Assembly (NCBI GenBank): GCA_947652855.1 | Contig: CANTEO010000007.1 | Coordinates: 1-56,297 of the forward strand | Source: an uncultured Roseburia sp. | GTDB taxonomy: Bacteria > Bacillota > Clostridia > Lachnospirales > Lachnospiraceae | Length of the DNA: 56,297 nucleotides | Direction: 5' to 3' | Shown here: piece after piece, positions 1 through 7,427 of the stretch | Position numbering within the stretch: the stretch's first letter is position 1 | How the letters are laid out: each line of letters begins with the position of its first letter | Notes under the pieces: generated by a model | What the model saw: only the letters and a program-made list of their open reading frames with translations | The model's database searches: none | What the model was told of the DNA's origin: nothing | Made by a program: the position numbers and the translations under genes

Positions 1-1
1 A

Positions 2-457
2 TTAGTGACGGAAGTTGGCGCCAATGCAAAGATGAATGAGTTTTCCGCCATTATGGGATTATGTAATTTAAAGTATATTGACGCTCAGATAGAAGAACGG
101 AAAAAGCGTCATGACTGTTATGTTTCCGCTTTGGAGGCGATAGAAGGAATCCGGATTTTTGAGCAGGAAGGCGTAGAGAAGAATTACGCCTATTTCCCGA
201 TTTTGGTGGAAGAAAGCTGCCGCCTAAGCAGAGACGAGGCGTATGCCCTGTTAAGGGAACACGGCATATATTCCAGGAAATATTTTTATCCGCTGACTTC
301 CGATCAGGCTTGCTTTAAAAATAAATATCGTCAATTAATGTTAGGCAATGCCAGAAAGCTGTCGCGGCAAGTATTGGTTTTGCCTCTTTATGCAGATATG
401 GATTTTGACGTGATTGAGGAAATCGCCAAAATTGTCGCGGGGGGGGGTAAAAAATGA
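2..457 (+). CDS. DegT/DnrJ/EryC1-family sugar aminotransferase, C-terminal part (partial)
   Basis: The reading frame is open to the left window edge, so only about the last 151 residues are present and the catalytic lysine lies outside. The visible N-terminus carries the family signature GANAKMNEFSAIMGL followed by a coil-rich C-terminal subdomain, as in PLP-dependent transaminases that convert keto-sugar nucleotides to amino sugars (PseC, LegC, VioA and similar). Its stop overlaps the next start as ATGA at 454-457, so the two are translationally coupled. The 3' end contains a run of nine G (439-447) that encodes the terminal glycines. Sugar substrate cannot be told from the fragment. The family call is firm; the role in making an amino sugar for the operon's glycan is inference. 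Confidence 0.88.
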   Translation, partial: LVTEVGANAKMNEFSAIMGLCNLKYIDAQIEERKKRHDCYVSALEAIEGIRIFEQEGVEKNYAYFPILVEESCRLSRDEAYALLREHGIYSRKYFYPLTSDQACFKNKYRQLMLGNARKLSRQVLVLPLYADMDFDVIEEIAKIVAGGGKK

Positions 458-1161
458 AACTGGCAATTATGCAGCCGTATCTCTTTCCCTATATCGGATA
501 CTGGCAATTGTTGAATGCTGCGGACAAATTTGTGGCTTTGGACGATGTGGCTTTTATTAAGCGGGGCCATATCAACCGAAACCGGATTCTGATTAACGGG
601 TCGGCATATCTATTTACGGCGCCTGTGCAGTCGGCTTCGCAGAACCGCTTGATTATGGATACAAAACTGCGTTTTGACGAGAAGGAACGGGCGAAATTTC
701 TTTTGAGGATCGAAAATTCGTATAAACGCGCGGGGCAGTTTGGCGCCGTAATGCCGTTTCTGGAAAAAATCATATGGCGGCAAACGGAAGATTTGACAGA
801 GCTGATTTTGTTTAGCTTACAGGAAGTGATGGCCTATCTTGGGATCAAGACGGAGCTTTTGCGCTCTTCGGAAATAGATAAGGATCCCTCCCTAAAGGCG
901 CAGGATCGGATTTTAGAAATTTGCAGGCGCCTGGACGCGGACACTTATATCAATCCTTCTGGAGGAAGGGCCTTGTATCAGTCAGAGGCGTTTGCCAGGC
1001 AGGGAATGAAGCTGTTTTTTTTGGACACGCGATTTGATAAAGTGAAGTATCGGCAGTTTCAAGAAGAGTTTGTGGAAAATTTGTCCATTTTGGATATTTT
1101 GATGTTTAATGAGGTGGAGCAGATTAAGCGATTTTTAGAGGAGTACGATTTAAATGGATAA
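454..1161 (+). CDS. WbqC-family protein
   Basis: A 235-residue cytosolic protein beginning MKLAIMQPYLFPYIGY, the hallmark N-terminus of the WbqC family (PF08889). These proteins recur in O-antigen, capsule and flagellin-glycan loci. Their biochemical activity is poorly established and is often guessed to be transfer or attachment of a small group to an amino sugar. The conserved motifs DDVAFIKRGHINRN and INPSGG are also visible. There is no signal peptide or membrane segment. The gene overlaps the aminotransferase by 4 bp and the following acyltransferase by 8 bp. Lying between an amino-sugar maker and an acyltransferase/carrier protein pair, it is a candidate for the step that joins an activated acyl or aminoacyl unit to the sugar, but that is inference. 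Confidence 0.85.
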   Translation: MKLAIMQPYLFPYIGYWQLLNAADKFVALDDVAFIKRGHINRNRILINGSAYLFTAPVQSASQNRLIMDTKLRFDEKERAKFLLRIENSYKRAGQFGAVMPFLEKIIWRQTEDLTELILFSLQEVMAYLGIKTELLRSSEIDKDPSLKAQDRILEICRRLDADTYINPSGGRALYQSEAFARQGMKLFFLDTRFDKVKYRQFQEEFVENLSILDILMFNEVEQIKRFLEEYDLNG

Positions 1162-1840
1162 GAAAAGAGTAATTTTGTTTGGGGTAAGCAAGGTTGCGGA
1201 CATTGCTTACAGCAGCATAAAGGACGACGATGGATCTGACTTGGAGCCTGTGGCGTTTACGGTGGACAGGGAATATCTTTGCGAAGCCGAGAAGTTTGGC
1301 TTGCCAGTCGTGGCGTTTGAAGAGGTGGAAAAGAGCTATGATCCGTCGCAGTACGATATGCTGATAGCGATTGGCTATCATAATATGAATGCGGTAAGGG
1401 AGGAGAAGTGCAGGCAGGCCGAGGAGAAAGGCTATTCGCTTGCAAGCTTCATACATTCTAAAGCAGATGTCCCGTCAACGGCCCGCGTGGGAAAAAATGT
1501 GATGCTTTTGAATGGGGTGAGCATAGGGCCGTTTTCCACAATTGGCGACAATGTGTCCTTATATTCCGGGGCGGTTGTGTCGCATCATTCGTCAGTCGGG
1601 AACAACGCTTGGATTACCTCGGGTACGGTCATCGGGGGCAACACGACGGTTGGCGAGAATTGCTTTTGCGGCATAAACTGCACGATCGGCCATAATGTGA
1701 AGATCGGGAGGCGCAACTTTATTGGGGCGAATGCGACAGTGACGAAGGATACGGAAGACGAGTCTGTGTATATTGTGCCGGACACGCCAAAATACAGGCT
1801 CAATACAGCGCAATTTATGAGATTATTTCAATTCGATTAG
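1154..1840 (+). CDS. NeuD-like sugar O/N-acyltransferase (left-handed beta-helix)
   Basis: A 228-residue protein with a short N-terminal Rossmann-like domain (VILFGVSKVADIA, about 5-17) that binds the sugar nucleotide in PglD/NeuD-type enzymes. A left-handed beta-helix of hexapeptide repeats follows from about residue 105 to 205 (VGKNVMLLNGVSIGP, IGDNVSLYSGAVV, VGENCFCGINCTIGHNV). Proteins of this build transfer acetyl from acetyl-CoA to sialic-acid-like or bacillosamine-type amino sugars. The catalytic-type histidines HH at about 146-147 lie in the helix. The start ATG lies inside the end of the WbqC gene. Substrate is unknown; acetylation of the operon's amino sugar is the natural guess. 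Confidence 0.85.
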   Translation: MDKKRVILFGVSKVADIAYSSIKDDDGSDLEPVAFTVDREYLCEAEKFGLPVVAFEEVEKSYDPSQYDMLIAIGYHNMNAVREEKCRQAEEKGYSLASFIHSKADVPSTARVGKNVMLLNGVSIGPFSTIGDNVSLYSGAVVSHHSSVGNNAWITSGTVIGGNTTVGENCFCGINCTIGHNVKIGRRNFIGANATVTKDTEDESVYIVPDTPKYRLNTAQFMRLFQFD

Positions 1841-1856
1841 GAAGGTTGGTAGAGAT

Positions 1857-2087
1857 ATGAAGAAATTAGAAAAAGTAGTTGCAGAGACGTTTCACCTAAG
1901 CGAATCAGAGGTGACAGACAGCATGGAAATGAAAACCGTTGATTCTTGGGACAGCCTGACGCATATGGAGCTGATCGCGAACTTAGAATGTGAGTTTGAC
2001 ATTGAATTTACGGCAGATGAGATTATGGAAATGACGACAGTGGCGCAGATCAGAAAATTATTAGAGGCAAAAACAAATGGAAATTAA
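1857..2087 (+). CDS. stand-alone acyl carrier protein
   Basis: A 76-residue acidic, helical protein typical in length for ACP. The phosphopantetheine attachment serine is Ser33 in the motif WDSLTHMELI. It differs from fatty-acid AcpP in the sequence around the serine and is not next to fab genes, so it is probably a specialised carrier. It resembles carrier proteins that work with AMP-ligases in amino-acid or acyl activation. A matching adenylation enzyme is encoded 5.3 kb downstream in the same operon (7428-8960). A GGTTGGTAGAG stretch precedes the ATG. It overlaps the next gene by 11 bp. Carrier function is secure; what it carries is not known. Confidence 0.9.
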   Translation: MKKLEKVVAETFHLSESEVTDSMEMKTVDSWDSLTHMELIANLECEFDIEFTADEIMEMTTVAQIRKLLEAKTNGN

Positions 2088-2781
2088 GGATAAGACAATT
2101 TTAATCACAGGCGGATTGGGAAGCCTTGGCGGCGGCATTGCCGCGGCGCTGGAGGAAAAGGGCGCAAGGATCATTATTTTCGACCAGGCGGCTGATGGGG
2201 CTAAAAACGCATATAAAGTAGACGTTACAGACGAAGCGGAAATACAGGATGCTTTAGGGCGCGTCGGAACGATAGACGTGCTGATTAACTGTGCGGGGGA
2301 AATCTACTCGGAGCCGCTGCTGAATGTCATGAGAAGAGAACGCCATGCAAAGGCCAGCTGGGACAGGATCATTGGCAATAATCTGACGAGCTGTTTTTTG
2401 GTAAGCTCTCAGGTGGCCGAAAAAATGGCGGCAAGCAGAACGAAAGGGCTTATCATTAACTTTAGCTCGATTTCCGCAAAGGGCAATATGGGGCAGGCGG
2501 CATATTCAGCGGCAAAGGCGGGAATAGAAGCGTTTACGAAGGTGCTTGCCAAAGAGCTTGGGATGTTTAAGATCAGGGCGTGCGCGATTGCTCCGGGCTT
2601 TATTGAGACGCCGTCTACAAAAACGGCATTATCGGAAAGCATGATTGACTTTTGGAAAAAAGAGACGCCCCTTCGCAGGTTAGGGGCATTGGATGACATC
2701 ATATCTACTATAGAATACATGATTCATACGGATTATCTGTCGGGAGCAGTGATCCCCGTTGACGGAGGGTTGACAATATAA
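2077..2781 (+). CDS. short-chain dehydrogenase/reductase (FabG-like)
   Basis: A 234-residue classical SDR. The nucleotide-binding motif TGGLGSLG is at 11-18, the NAG-like motif NCAGE at 71-75, and the catalytic set is Ser130 in NFSSIS with Tyr143 and Lys147 in YSAAK. The C-terminus ends with the usual VIPVDGG. Such enzymes reduce a ketone on a sugar, an acyl-ACP or a small acid with NAD(P)H. Because the start lies inside the carrier-protein gene, the two are probably made together, which favours an acyl-ACP or ketoacyl substrate over a free sugar; this is inference. It is distinct from the second SDR at 12365-13099, which is alone on the other strand. Confidence 0.88.
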   Translation: MEIKDKTILITGGLGSLGGGIAAALEEKGARIIIFDQAADGAKNAYKVDVTDEAEIQDALGRVGTIDVLINCAGEIYSEPLLNVMRRERHAKASWDRIIGNNLTSCFLVSSQVAEKMAASRTKGLIINFSSISAKGNMGQAAYSAAKAGIEAFTKVLAKELGMFKIRACAIAPGFIETPSTKTALSESMIDFWKKETPLRRLGALDDIISTIEYMIHTDYLSGAVIPVDGGLTI

Positions 2782-2782
2782 T

Positions 2783-3544
2783 ATGAGCAAGCCATTGAAT
2801 CGAGAGGAAATCAAACGGATTTATAAGAATCAGGCAATCTGCTTTCCCATGATTATGGGAGTGATTGAGGGAACTTCAGAGGGAATGGTATATTGTGATG
2901 ACGCGGAGAGGCCCAAGCATCTGTTTGTAAGGAATAAGTTTGGATTTTGTCAGGAATTTTTTGAAAGCTTTTCAGAAGGCTTTTTCAGGCAGACCGTGGT
3001 GAAGATCCTCGAAGACGCGCGGCGCCCGAAATTAAGAATGTATCTGCCGACAGCCAAAACGGCGGATTTTTTGAGAGGGAATGAGAGCGTGGCAGTATGT
3101 GAGAGGGTGCATTTTAAGCACAATGCAAAAAACAATGCGTTTGCCGGCCATACGGCGGGCATTTTGAAAAATGCCAAATTTTCGGCCGGGGGCGGGTATT
3201 TTGGGTTAATTGCCCGGTATTACAGGGATGAGAATGAGTTTATGGAAAATGCGATGCCAGTTGTGGCATATGACGAGAATAAAAAGGAAATCGGAGTTAT
3301 TTATAATACGGCGAAAGGAGATGGGAATTGCGAAGTTGACGTTTTGGTTGAAGAGCAATATAGAAAGCGAGGGATCGGAAAAGCCCTGGTGCAGTCGTTC
3401 ATTGAGCTTTGCCAGGAAAAGGGGCTGGTTCCTAACTGGGATTGCTATTCAAATAACGTTCCATCTATGAAGTTGGCGGAACGGTGTGGGTTTGAGCCTG
3501 TTGGGACATATCCATTTTATAATATAGACGTCTTTTCTGGATAG
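2783..3544 (+). CDS. GNAT-family N-acetyltransferase with long N-terminal domain
   Basis: A 253-residue protein whose C-terminal half is a GNAT fold. The acetyl-CoA motif is EQYRKRGIGKALVQ (about 190-203), followed by NVPSMKLAERCGF, the typical last helix and strand. The N-terminal half of about 130 residues is not a recognisable catalytic domain; a similar two-part layout occurs in the Firmicutes GNAT acetyltransferase family PF12746. It begins one base after the SDR stop, so it is in the same operon. It could acetylate, or transfer a carrier-bound acyl or aminoacyl group to, the amino group of the sugar. The fold is clear; the acceptor is unknown. Confidence 0.8.
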   Translation: MSKPLNREEIKRIYKNQAICFPMIMGVIEGTSEGMVYCDDAERPKHLFVRNKFGFCQEFFESFSEGFFRQTVVKILEDARRPKLRMYLPTAKTADFLRGNESVAVCERVHFKHNAKNNAFAGHTAGILKNAKFSAGGGYFGLIARYYRDENEFMENAMPVVAYDENKKEIGVIYNTAKGDGNCEVDVLVEEQYRKRGIGKALVQSFIELCQEKGLVPNWDCYSNNVPSMKLAERCGFEPVGTYPFYNIDVFSG

Positions 3545-3679
3545 TTGTTTTTAGGACGGTCAATTTCCAATTCTCTATATTTGATATGGACAGTACATGA
3601 GCAGTATGTCATCATAAAGAAAGGAGACGGCTTCATTCGGTTTGAGATTTACGGAGAGGATGAATCGAAGAAGGCATAG
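3545..3679 (+). pseudogene. possible remnant of a small gene in the 143-bp gap
   Basis: The gap between the GNAT gene and the first propeller gene has an open frame from 3545 to a TAG at 3677-3679. Its C-terminal part (YVIIKKGDGFIRFEIYGEDE) reads like genuine protein, but there is no good start codon or ribosome binding site at a sensible place. It could be the tail of a gene whose 5' part has been lost, which would mark a recombination junction inside the operon. It may equally be chance. I cannot assign a family. Confidence 0.25.
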
Positions 3680-3687
3680 AATGCAAT

Positions 3688-4662
3688 ATGGTATGGGAAA
3701 AGAAAGGCTTGATTATTGCTGCAGATGGGCAGAGGGAATGGATGAACTCACATATACAAAATCCATTTGCTGTAGAATTTGACTCATTTGTCCGGGTATA
3801 TTTCACGACACGCCCAAAGCCGGTAGACGGGCAGTATAAGAGCGTGACGGCTTTTATGGATTTGGACAAGCAGGATCTTTCGAAGGTCATCCGCATATCG
3901 GAAAAGCCGCTGCTTGATTATGGAAAAGAAGGCACATTTGACGAGCATGGCGTCATGCCCGGTTCCGTCGTGCATAAGGGAGGCTCGGAATATTGGCTGT
4001 ATTATGCCGGATGGAGGCGGACGGTTTCTGTTCCATATGCCTGGTCGCTTGGCTTGGCTGTCAGCAAGGATAACGGCGAGACATTTGAGCGCTTTGGGGA
4101 TGGGCCGATTATGGCGGCGTCCTACAATGACCCATATTTGCTGGCGGCTCCCAGAAGCGTATTTTGTGAGAATGGCATTTGGCATATGCTGTATGGATCC
4201 GGAACGGGTTGGGTTACGGATCAGGGAAGGAAGGAGTCGATGTATTTAAATCGGCACGCAGTCTCCGAGGATGGAATCACATGGAAGCGAGATGAAGGTT
4301 ATTGCGTTTCGACAGTCTATGAGGATGAAAGCCAAAGCGCATGCTGTTCGGTTAAGATAGGCGATACCTATCATATGTTCTTTCCTTACAGGCATAGCAT
4401 AAATTTTCGCAACAAGGAGCGGGGATATCTGATAGGATATGCGTATAGCAAGGATTTAAAAGAATGGATCAGAGATGATGAACGCGTGGGGATTGATCTG
4501 TCACAGTCCGGGTGGGACAGTGAGATGATTTGCTATCCCTATGTGATTGAGATAGAAGGGAGACTGATTATGTTTTATTGTGGAAATGGATTTGGGCAAT
4601 CCGGCATGGGATATGCAGAGTTAAAGAATGGCAGGCATTTTGGGACCGGGGGGGGGATTTAG
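3688..4662 (+). CDS. glycosidase-like five-bladed beta-propeller protein (copy A)
   Basis: A 324-residue cytosolic protein with the look of the GH32/43/68/130 five-bladed propeller superfamily. It has repeated blade segments such as YWLYYAGWRR, LGLAVSKDNGETFERF and WHMLYGSG, an N-terminal WMNSHI motif, an acidic FDEHGVM segment, and a C-terminal SGWDSEM..CYP block followed by MFYCGNGFG. It is clearly paralogous to the product at 5759-6706 over its whole length. It has no signal peptide, so despite looking like a glycosidase it would act on an intracellular sugar or precursor. The gene ends in a G9 tract (4648-4656) encoding three glycines just before the stop, and the C-terminal tail beyond YAEL is longer than in copy B. 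Its exact reaction is unknown. Confidence 0.72.
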   Translation: MVWEKKGLIIAADGQREWMNSHIQNPFAVEFDSFVRVYFTTRPKPVDGQYKSVTAFMDLDKQDLSKVIRISEKPLLDYGKEGTFDEHGVMPGSVVHKGGSEYWLYYAGWRRTVSVPYAWSLGLAVSKDNGETFERFGDGPIMAASYNDPYLLAAPRSVFCENGIWHMLYGSGTGWVTDQGRKESMYLNRHAVSEDGITWKRDEGYCVSTVYEDESQSACCSVKIGDTYHMFFPYRHSINFRNKERGYLIGYAYSKDLKEWIRDDERVGIDLSQSGWDSEMICYPYVIEIEGRLIMFYCGNGFGQSGMGYAELKNGRHFGTGGGI

Positions 4663-4742
4663 AGAAGAGAATATCCGAACCCCTTTAAACGCGTATTTTG
4701 AAATTTGCGTATCGTTACAATGCGTTGCTTAAAGGAGGGGAT

Positions 4743-5762
4743 ATGATGAAGAGTTCAGAAAACAATTGCGTCCCAGAGGATTTCCTGGATGTGCTGTGTG
4801 ATCCTGTCACAAGGCAAAGCCTGTCTTTAAAAGACGGAAAATTAATAAGCGGTTCCGGAACGGAGTATGAGATCCATCATCAGATACCGGATCTTGTTTT
4901 TATAACGGATCAAGAAAAAAATCAATATGCGTTAGAGTTATTCAAGGAGAAGGCGAACATATATGACGAGCACCAGCATTTATCATTTGAGACATTTTGC
5001 TGTAAGGAAGAGGATGTTCGGAACCAATTGATCTCCAGGTTAAATTTGAACAGAGGCGCAATGAAGGTGCTGGAGCTGAATGCAGGGACTGGCAGGGATA
5101 CCGTTTTGATTCAAAAAAAGCTAAGTGAGGATTCTAAGCTTTATGCTCAGGATATTTCTTTGGATATGCTTCAAGTATTAAAGTCCAAATTTAACGAAGG
5201 AGAGGTTTATCTGACGCAGAGCAATGCAGAGGCCCTTCCATACAAGTCAAATTCGTTTGACGCCGTTTATAGTTTTGGCGGCGTTGGGATGGAAACGTAT
5301 TCCGACACGCGCAGGCAGATGCAGGAGATATGCCGCGTGGCGAAAAAAGGCGCAAAAGTTGTGATCGGCGGGCTTGGCATGGCCGAATGGCTGAAAGAGA
5401 GCGAGTTTGGCCGGATTTTGATCAATCATAATGCGCATTATAAAAACCGTTTTAATCTTGCGGCCCTGCCTGTAGACGCAAGGAACGTAAGCATAAGCTG
5501 GATTTTAAACGGGGCCGGCTTTTGCCTTGAGTTTGAGGTTGGAGAGGGGGAGCCGGATGCGGATTTTGATTTTGCAATCCCCGGCGTAAGAGGAGGCACA
5601 TTAAGGACCAGATATTATGGAAAGATGGAAGGGGTCAGCCCCGAGACAAAACGGCTTGTACAAGAAGCGAGGGAAAAATTAGGCATATCCATGTATGATT
5701 TTTTGAACAGGACGCTACAGGAAACGTCAAAACAGATTCTGAAAGGGGAGGAAACGGAATGA
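4743..5762 (+). CDS. class I SAM-dependent methyltransferase with Trm112-like N-terminus
   Basis: I chose ATG 4743 (339 residues) because AAGGAGGGG lies just upstream at about 4732-4740; an in-frame ATG at 4698 has no such signal. Residues about 10-60 (LCDPVTRQSL, then YEIHHQIPDL) resemble a Trm112-like small domain seen in front of many glycan-locus methyltransferases, though only one of its cysteines is kept. The Rossmann methyltransferase domain follows, with motif I VLELNAGTGRD and an AEALPYKSNSFDAVYS segment. The gene overlaps copy B of the propeller protein as ATGA (5759-5762). It probably O-, N- or C-methylates the sugar or its acyl side group. The acceptor is not predictable. Confidence 0.82.
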   Translation: MMKSSENNCVPEDFLDVLCDPVTRQSLSLKDGKLISGSGTEYEIHHQIPDLVFITDQEKNQYALELFKEKANIYDEHQHLSFETFCCKEEDVRNQLISRLNLNRGAMKVLELNAGTGRDTVLIQKKLSEDSKLYAQDISLDMLQVLKSKFNEGEVYLTQSNAEALPYKSNSFDAVYSFGGVGMETYSDTRRQMQEICRVAKKGAKVVIGGLGMAEWLKESEFGRILINHNAHYKNRFNLAALPVDARNVSISWILNGAGFCLEFEVGEGEPDADFDFAIPGVRGGTLRTRYYGKMEGVSPETKRLVQEAREKLGISMYDFLNRTLQETSKQILKGEETE

Positions 5763-6706
5763 AGTGGATAAAAAAAGGACAAATTTTTGAGCCGAGCGGG
5801 GAGCATTCATGGATGAATTCCCATATCTGTCCCCTTGCAGCGATTGTTTTAGAAGACAGGATACGCGTGTTCGTCTCTACCAGGACAAAACAGGACAGCG
5901 AAGGGAATTATGTCTCCTATCCGACTTTTTTGGATTTGGACGTTCAAGATCCGAAGAATATTCTGTATATCCATAACCGGCCAATTTTGGAATTGGGCGG
6001 GCTTGGGGCGTTTGACCAATACGGGATTATGGTCTTAAAGCCGTTGCGGGTTCAAAAAGAGCTGTATTTATACTACGCGGGGTGGCAGAGGCTCGCCTGC
6101 AGCAAAGCCCCATATCAGATCATGGTAGGGCTGGCTGTCAGCAAGGATGACGGCCTGACGTTTCAAAAGGTTTCAGACGGGCCGATTTTGGGAATTGACA
6201 TGGAGGATCCCATCGGAGTTGGGAATGTATTTGTCTTAAAAAAAGATTGTTACCATATGTATTACACTTCCATTATACGTTGGGAAAACAGTAAGATAAA
6301 GCCGACCATTTTGTATGACATTAAGCATGCCGTTTCAGAGGACGCGATTCATTGGAAAAAGGACGGAAAAGTCATCATAAAGGATGATGAGAGGGGCGGA
6401 TGCGTCGCGCCGACCATTTTTGAGTACAATGGAATGTACCGGATGCTTTTTGGATACCGCCCGGCTTTTGAGGCGGACGGGACAACCGGAAAATATAAGA
6501 TGGGATATGCAGAGTCAGAAGATTTGCTTCACTGGACGAGAAAGGACGAAGAAGCCGGGCTTTCTGTGTCAGAGTCTGGATGGGACAGTGAAATGGTCTG
6601 TTACCCTCACGTAGTGAAGGTGAAGCAGAAATGGCTGATGTTTTATTGCGGGAATGGATTTGGGGCCGGCGGGTTTGGCTATGCCGAGCTGGACGCAGAA
6701 GAATAG
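5759..6706 (+). CDS. glycosidase-like five-bladed beta-propeller protein (copy B)
   Basis: A 315-residue paralogue of the product at 3688-4662. It shares the WMNSHI N-terminal motif, the LDLDVQDP turn, FDQYGIM, the YYAGWQR blade, LAVSKDDGLTF and the C-terminal SGWDSEMVCYP..MFYCGNGFG block. Copy A has FDEHG where copy B has FDQYG, so one acidic residue that may matter for catalysis is Gln here. There is no signal peptide. It is coupled by ATGA to the methyltransferase before it and followed 15 bp later by another methyltransferase. Retention of both copies around a methyltransferase suggests distinct substrates or a heteromeric enzyme. It may be a trimming hydrolase, a phosphorylase or a transferase; I cannot decide from sequence. 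Confidence 0.72.
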   Translation: MKWIKKGQIFEPSGEHSWMNSHICPLAAIVLEDRIRVFVSTRTKQDSEGNYVSYPTFLDLDVQDPKNILYIHNRPILELGGLGAFDQYGIMVLKPLRVQKELYLYYAGWQRLACSKAPYQIMVGLAVSKDDGLTFQKVSDGPILGIDMEDPIGVGNVFVLKKDCYHMYYTSIIRWENSKIKPTILYDIKHAVSEDAIHWKKDGKVIIKDDERGGCVAPTIFEYNGMYRMLFGYRPAFEADGTTGKYKMGYAESEDLLHWTRKDEEAGLSVSESGWDSEMVCYPHVVKVKQKWLMFYCGNGFGAGGFGYAELDAEE

Positions 6707-6721
6707 AGAAGGAGCGTAGGA

Positions 6722-7405
6722 ATGGAAAAAATAGATCAATTGTACAGTGATTTTCATAAAAGCCGTTTAGGCGTCCATTGTTATCCAAACGAATTTTTGG
6801 TGAGGACCATGTTGGGATCCTATCCTGACTTAACGTTATCTCACGACTACAAAGGAAAAAATGTGCTGGATTGGGCGTGTGGAGACGGAAGGAATCTTAT
6901 TTTGCTGCATAATTTGGGCTTGCGCCTTCATGCGTTTGAGATAACGGACCGTATCTGTGAGGGCGTGAAGGAACGAATGGAAACGTTTGGAATTGAGGCG
7001 GACATCAGGACGGGAAGGAATAGCCACGTGCCGTTTGAAGCGGATCTGTTTGATTATATTGTAGCGTCGTCTTCCATTTATTACGTGGATCATGGCGACA
7101 GCTTCCACAGCAATTATAACGAATTGACGCGCGTGCTGCGCAGCGGCGGGTATGCGATCGTGACTCTTCCGCATCCAAAAACCTTTATTTTAGAGGATGC
7201 GGTTCCGTTGGAGGACGGGCATTATCAAATCACGAAGGATCCCTATGGCTTACGGAATGGGGATATCTTTAAGGTCTTTCATGACAGGCAGGAGATTATA
7301 GACGCATTTTCAGGCGATTTTACAGATATCTGCATCGGTATGCAGGATGAGGATTATTACGGCATGCATATTCAATTATGGCTGGCCGTCATGAGGAAAA
7401 AATAA
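6722..7405 (+). CDS. class I SAM-dependent methyltransferase
   Basis: A 227-residue single-domain methyltransferase. Motif I is VLDWACGDGRN (about 43-53), the acidic strand-2 end is in HAFEITD, and the motif IV region reads DLFDYIVASSSIYYV, followed by LTRVLRSGGYAIVTLP. GAAGGAGCGTAGG precedes the ATG by a few bases. This is the second of three methyltransferases in the operon and the only one without an extra N-terminal domain. It sits directly before the adenylation enzyme, so it could methylate the amino or acyl group that the enzyme activates. Family is clear; substrate is not. Confidence 0.82.
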   Translation: MEKIDQLYSDFHKSRLGVHCYPNEFLVRTMLGSYPDLTLSHDYKGKNVLDWACGDGRNLILLHNLGLRLHAFEITDRICEGVKERMETFGIEADIRTGRNSHVPFEADLFDYIVASSSIYYVDHGDSFHSNYNELTRVLRSGGYAIVTLPHPKTFILEDAVPLEDGHYQITKDPYGLRNGDIFKVFHDRQEIIDAFSGDFTDICIGMQDEDYYGMHIQLWLAVMRKK

Positions 7406-7427
7406 GAGGAAAGGCAGGGAGCTTGGG

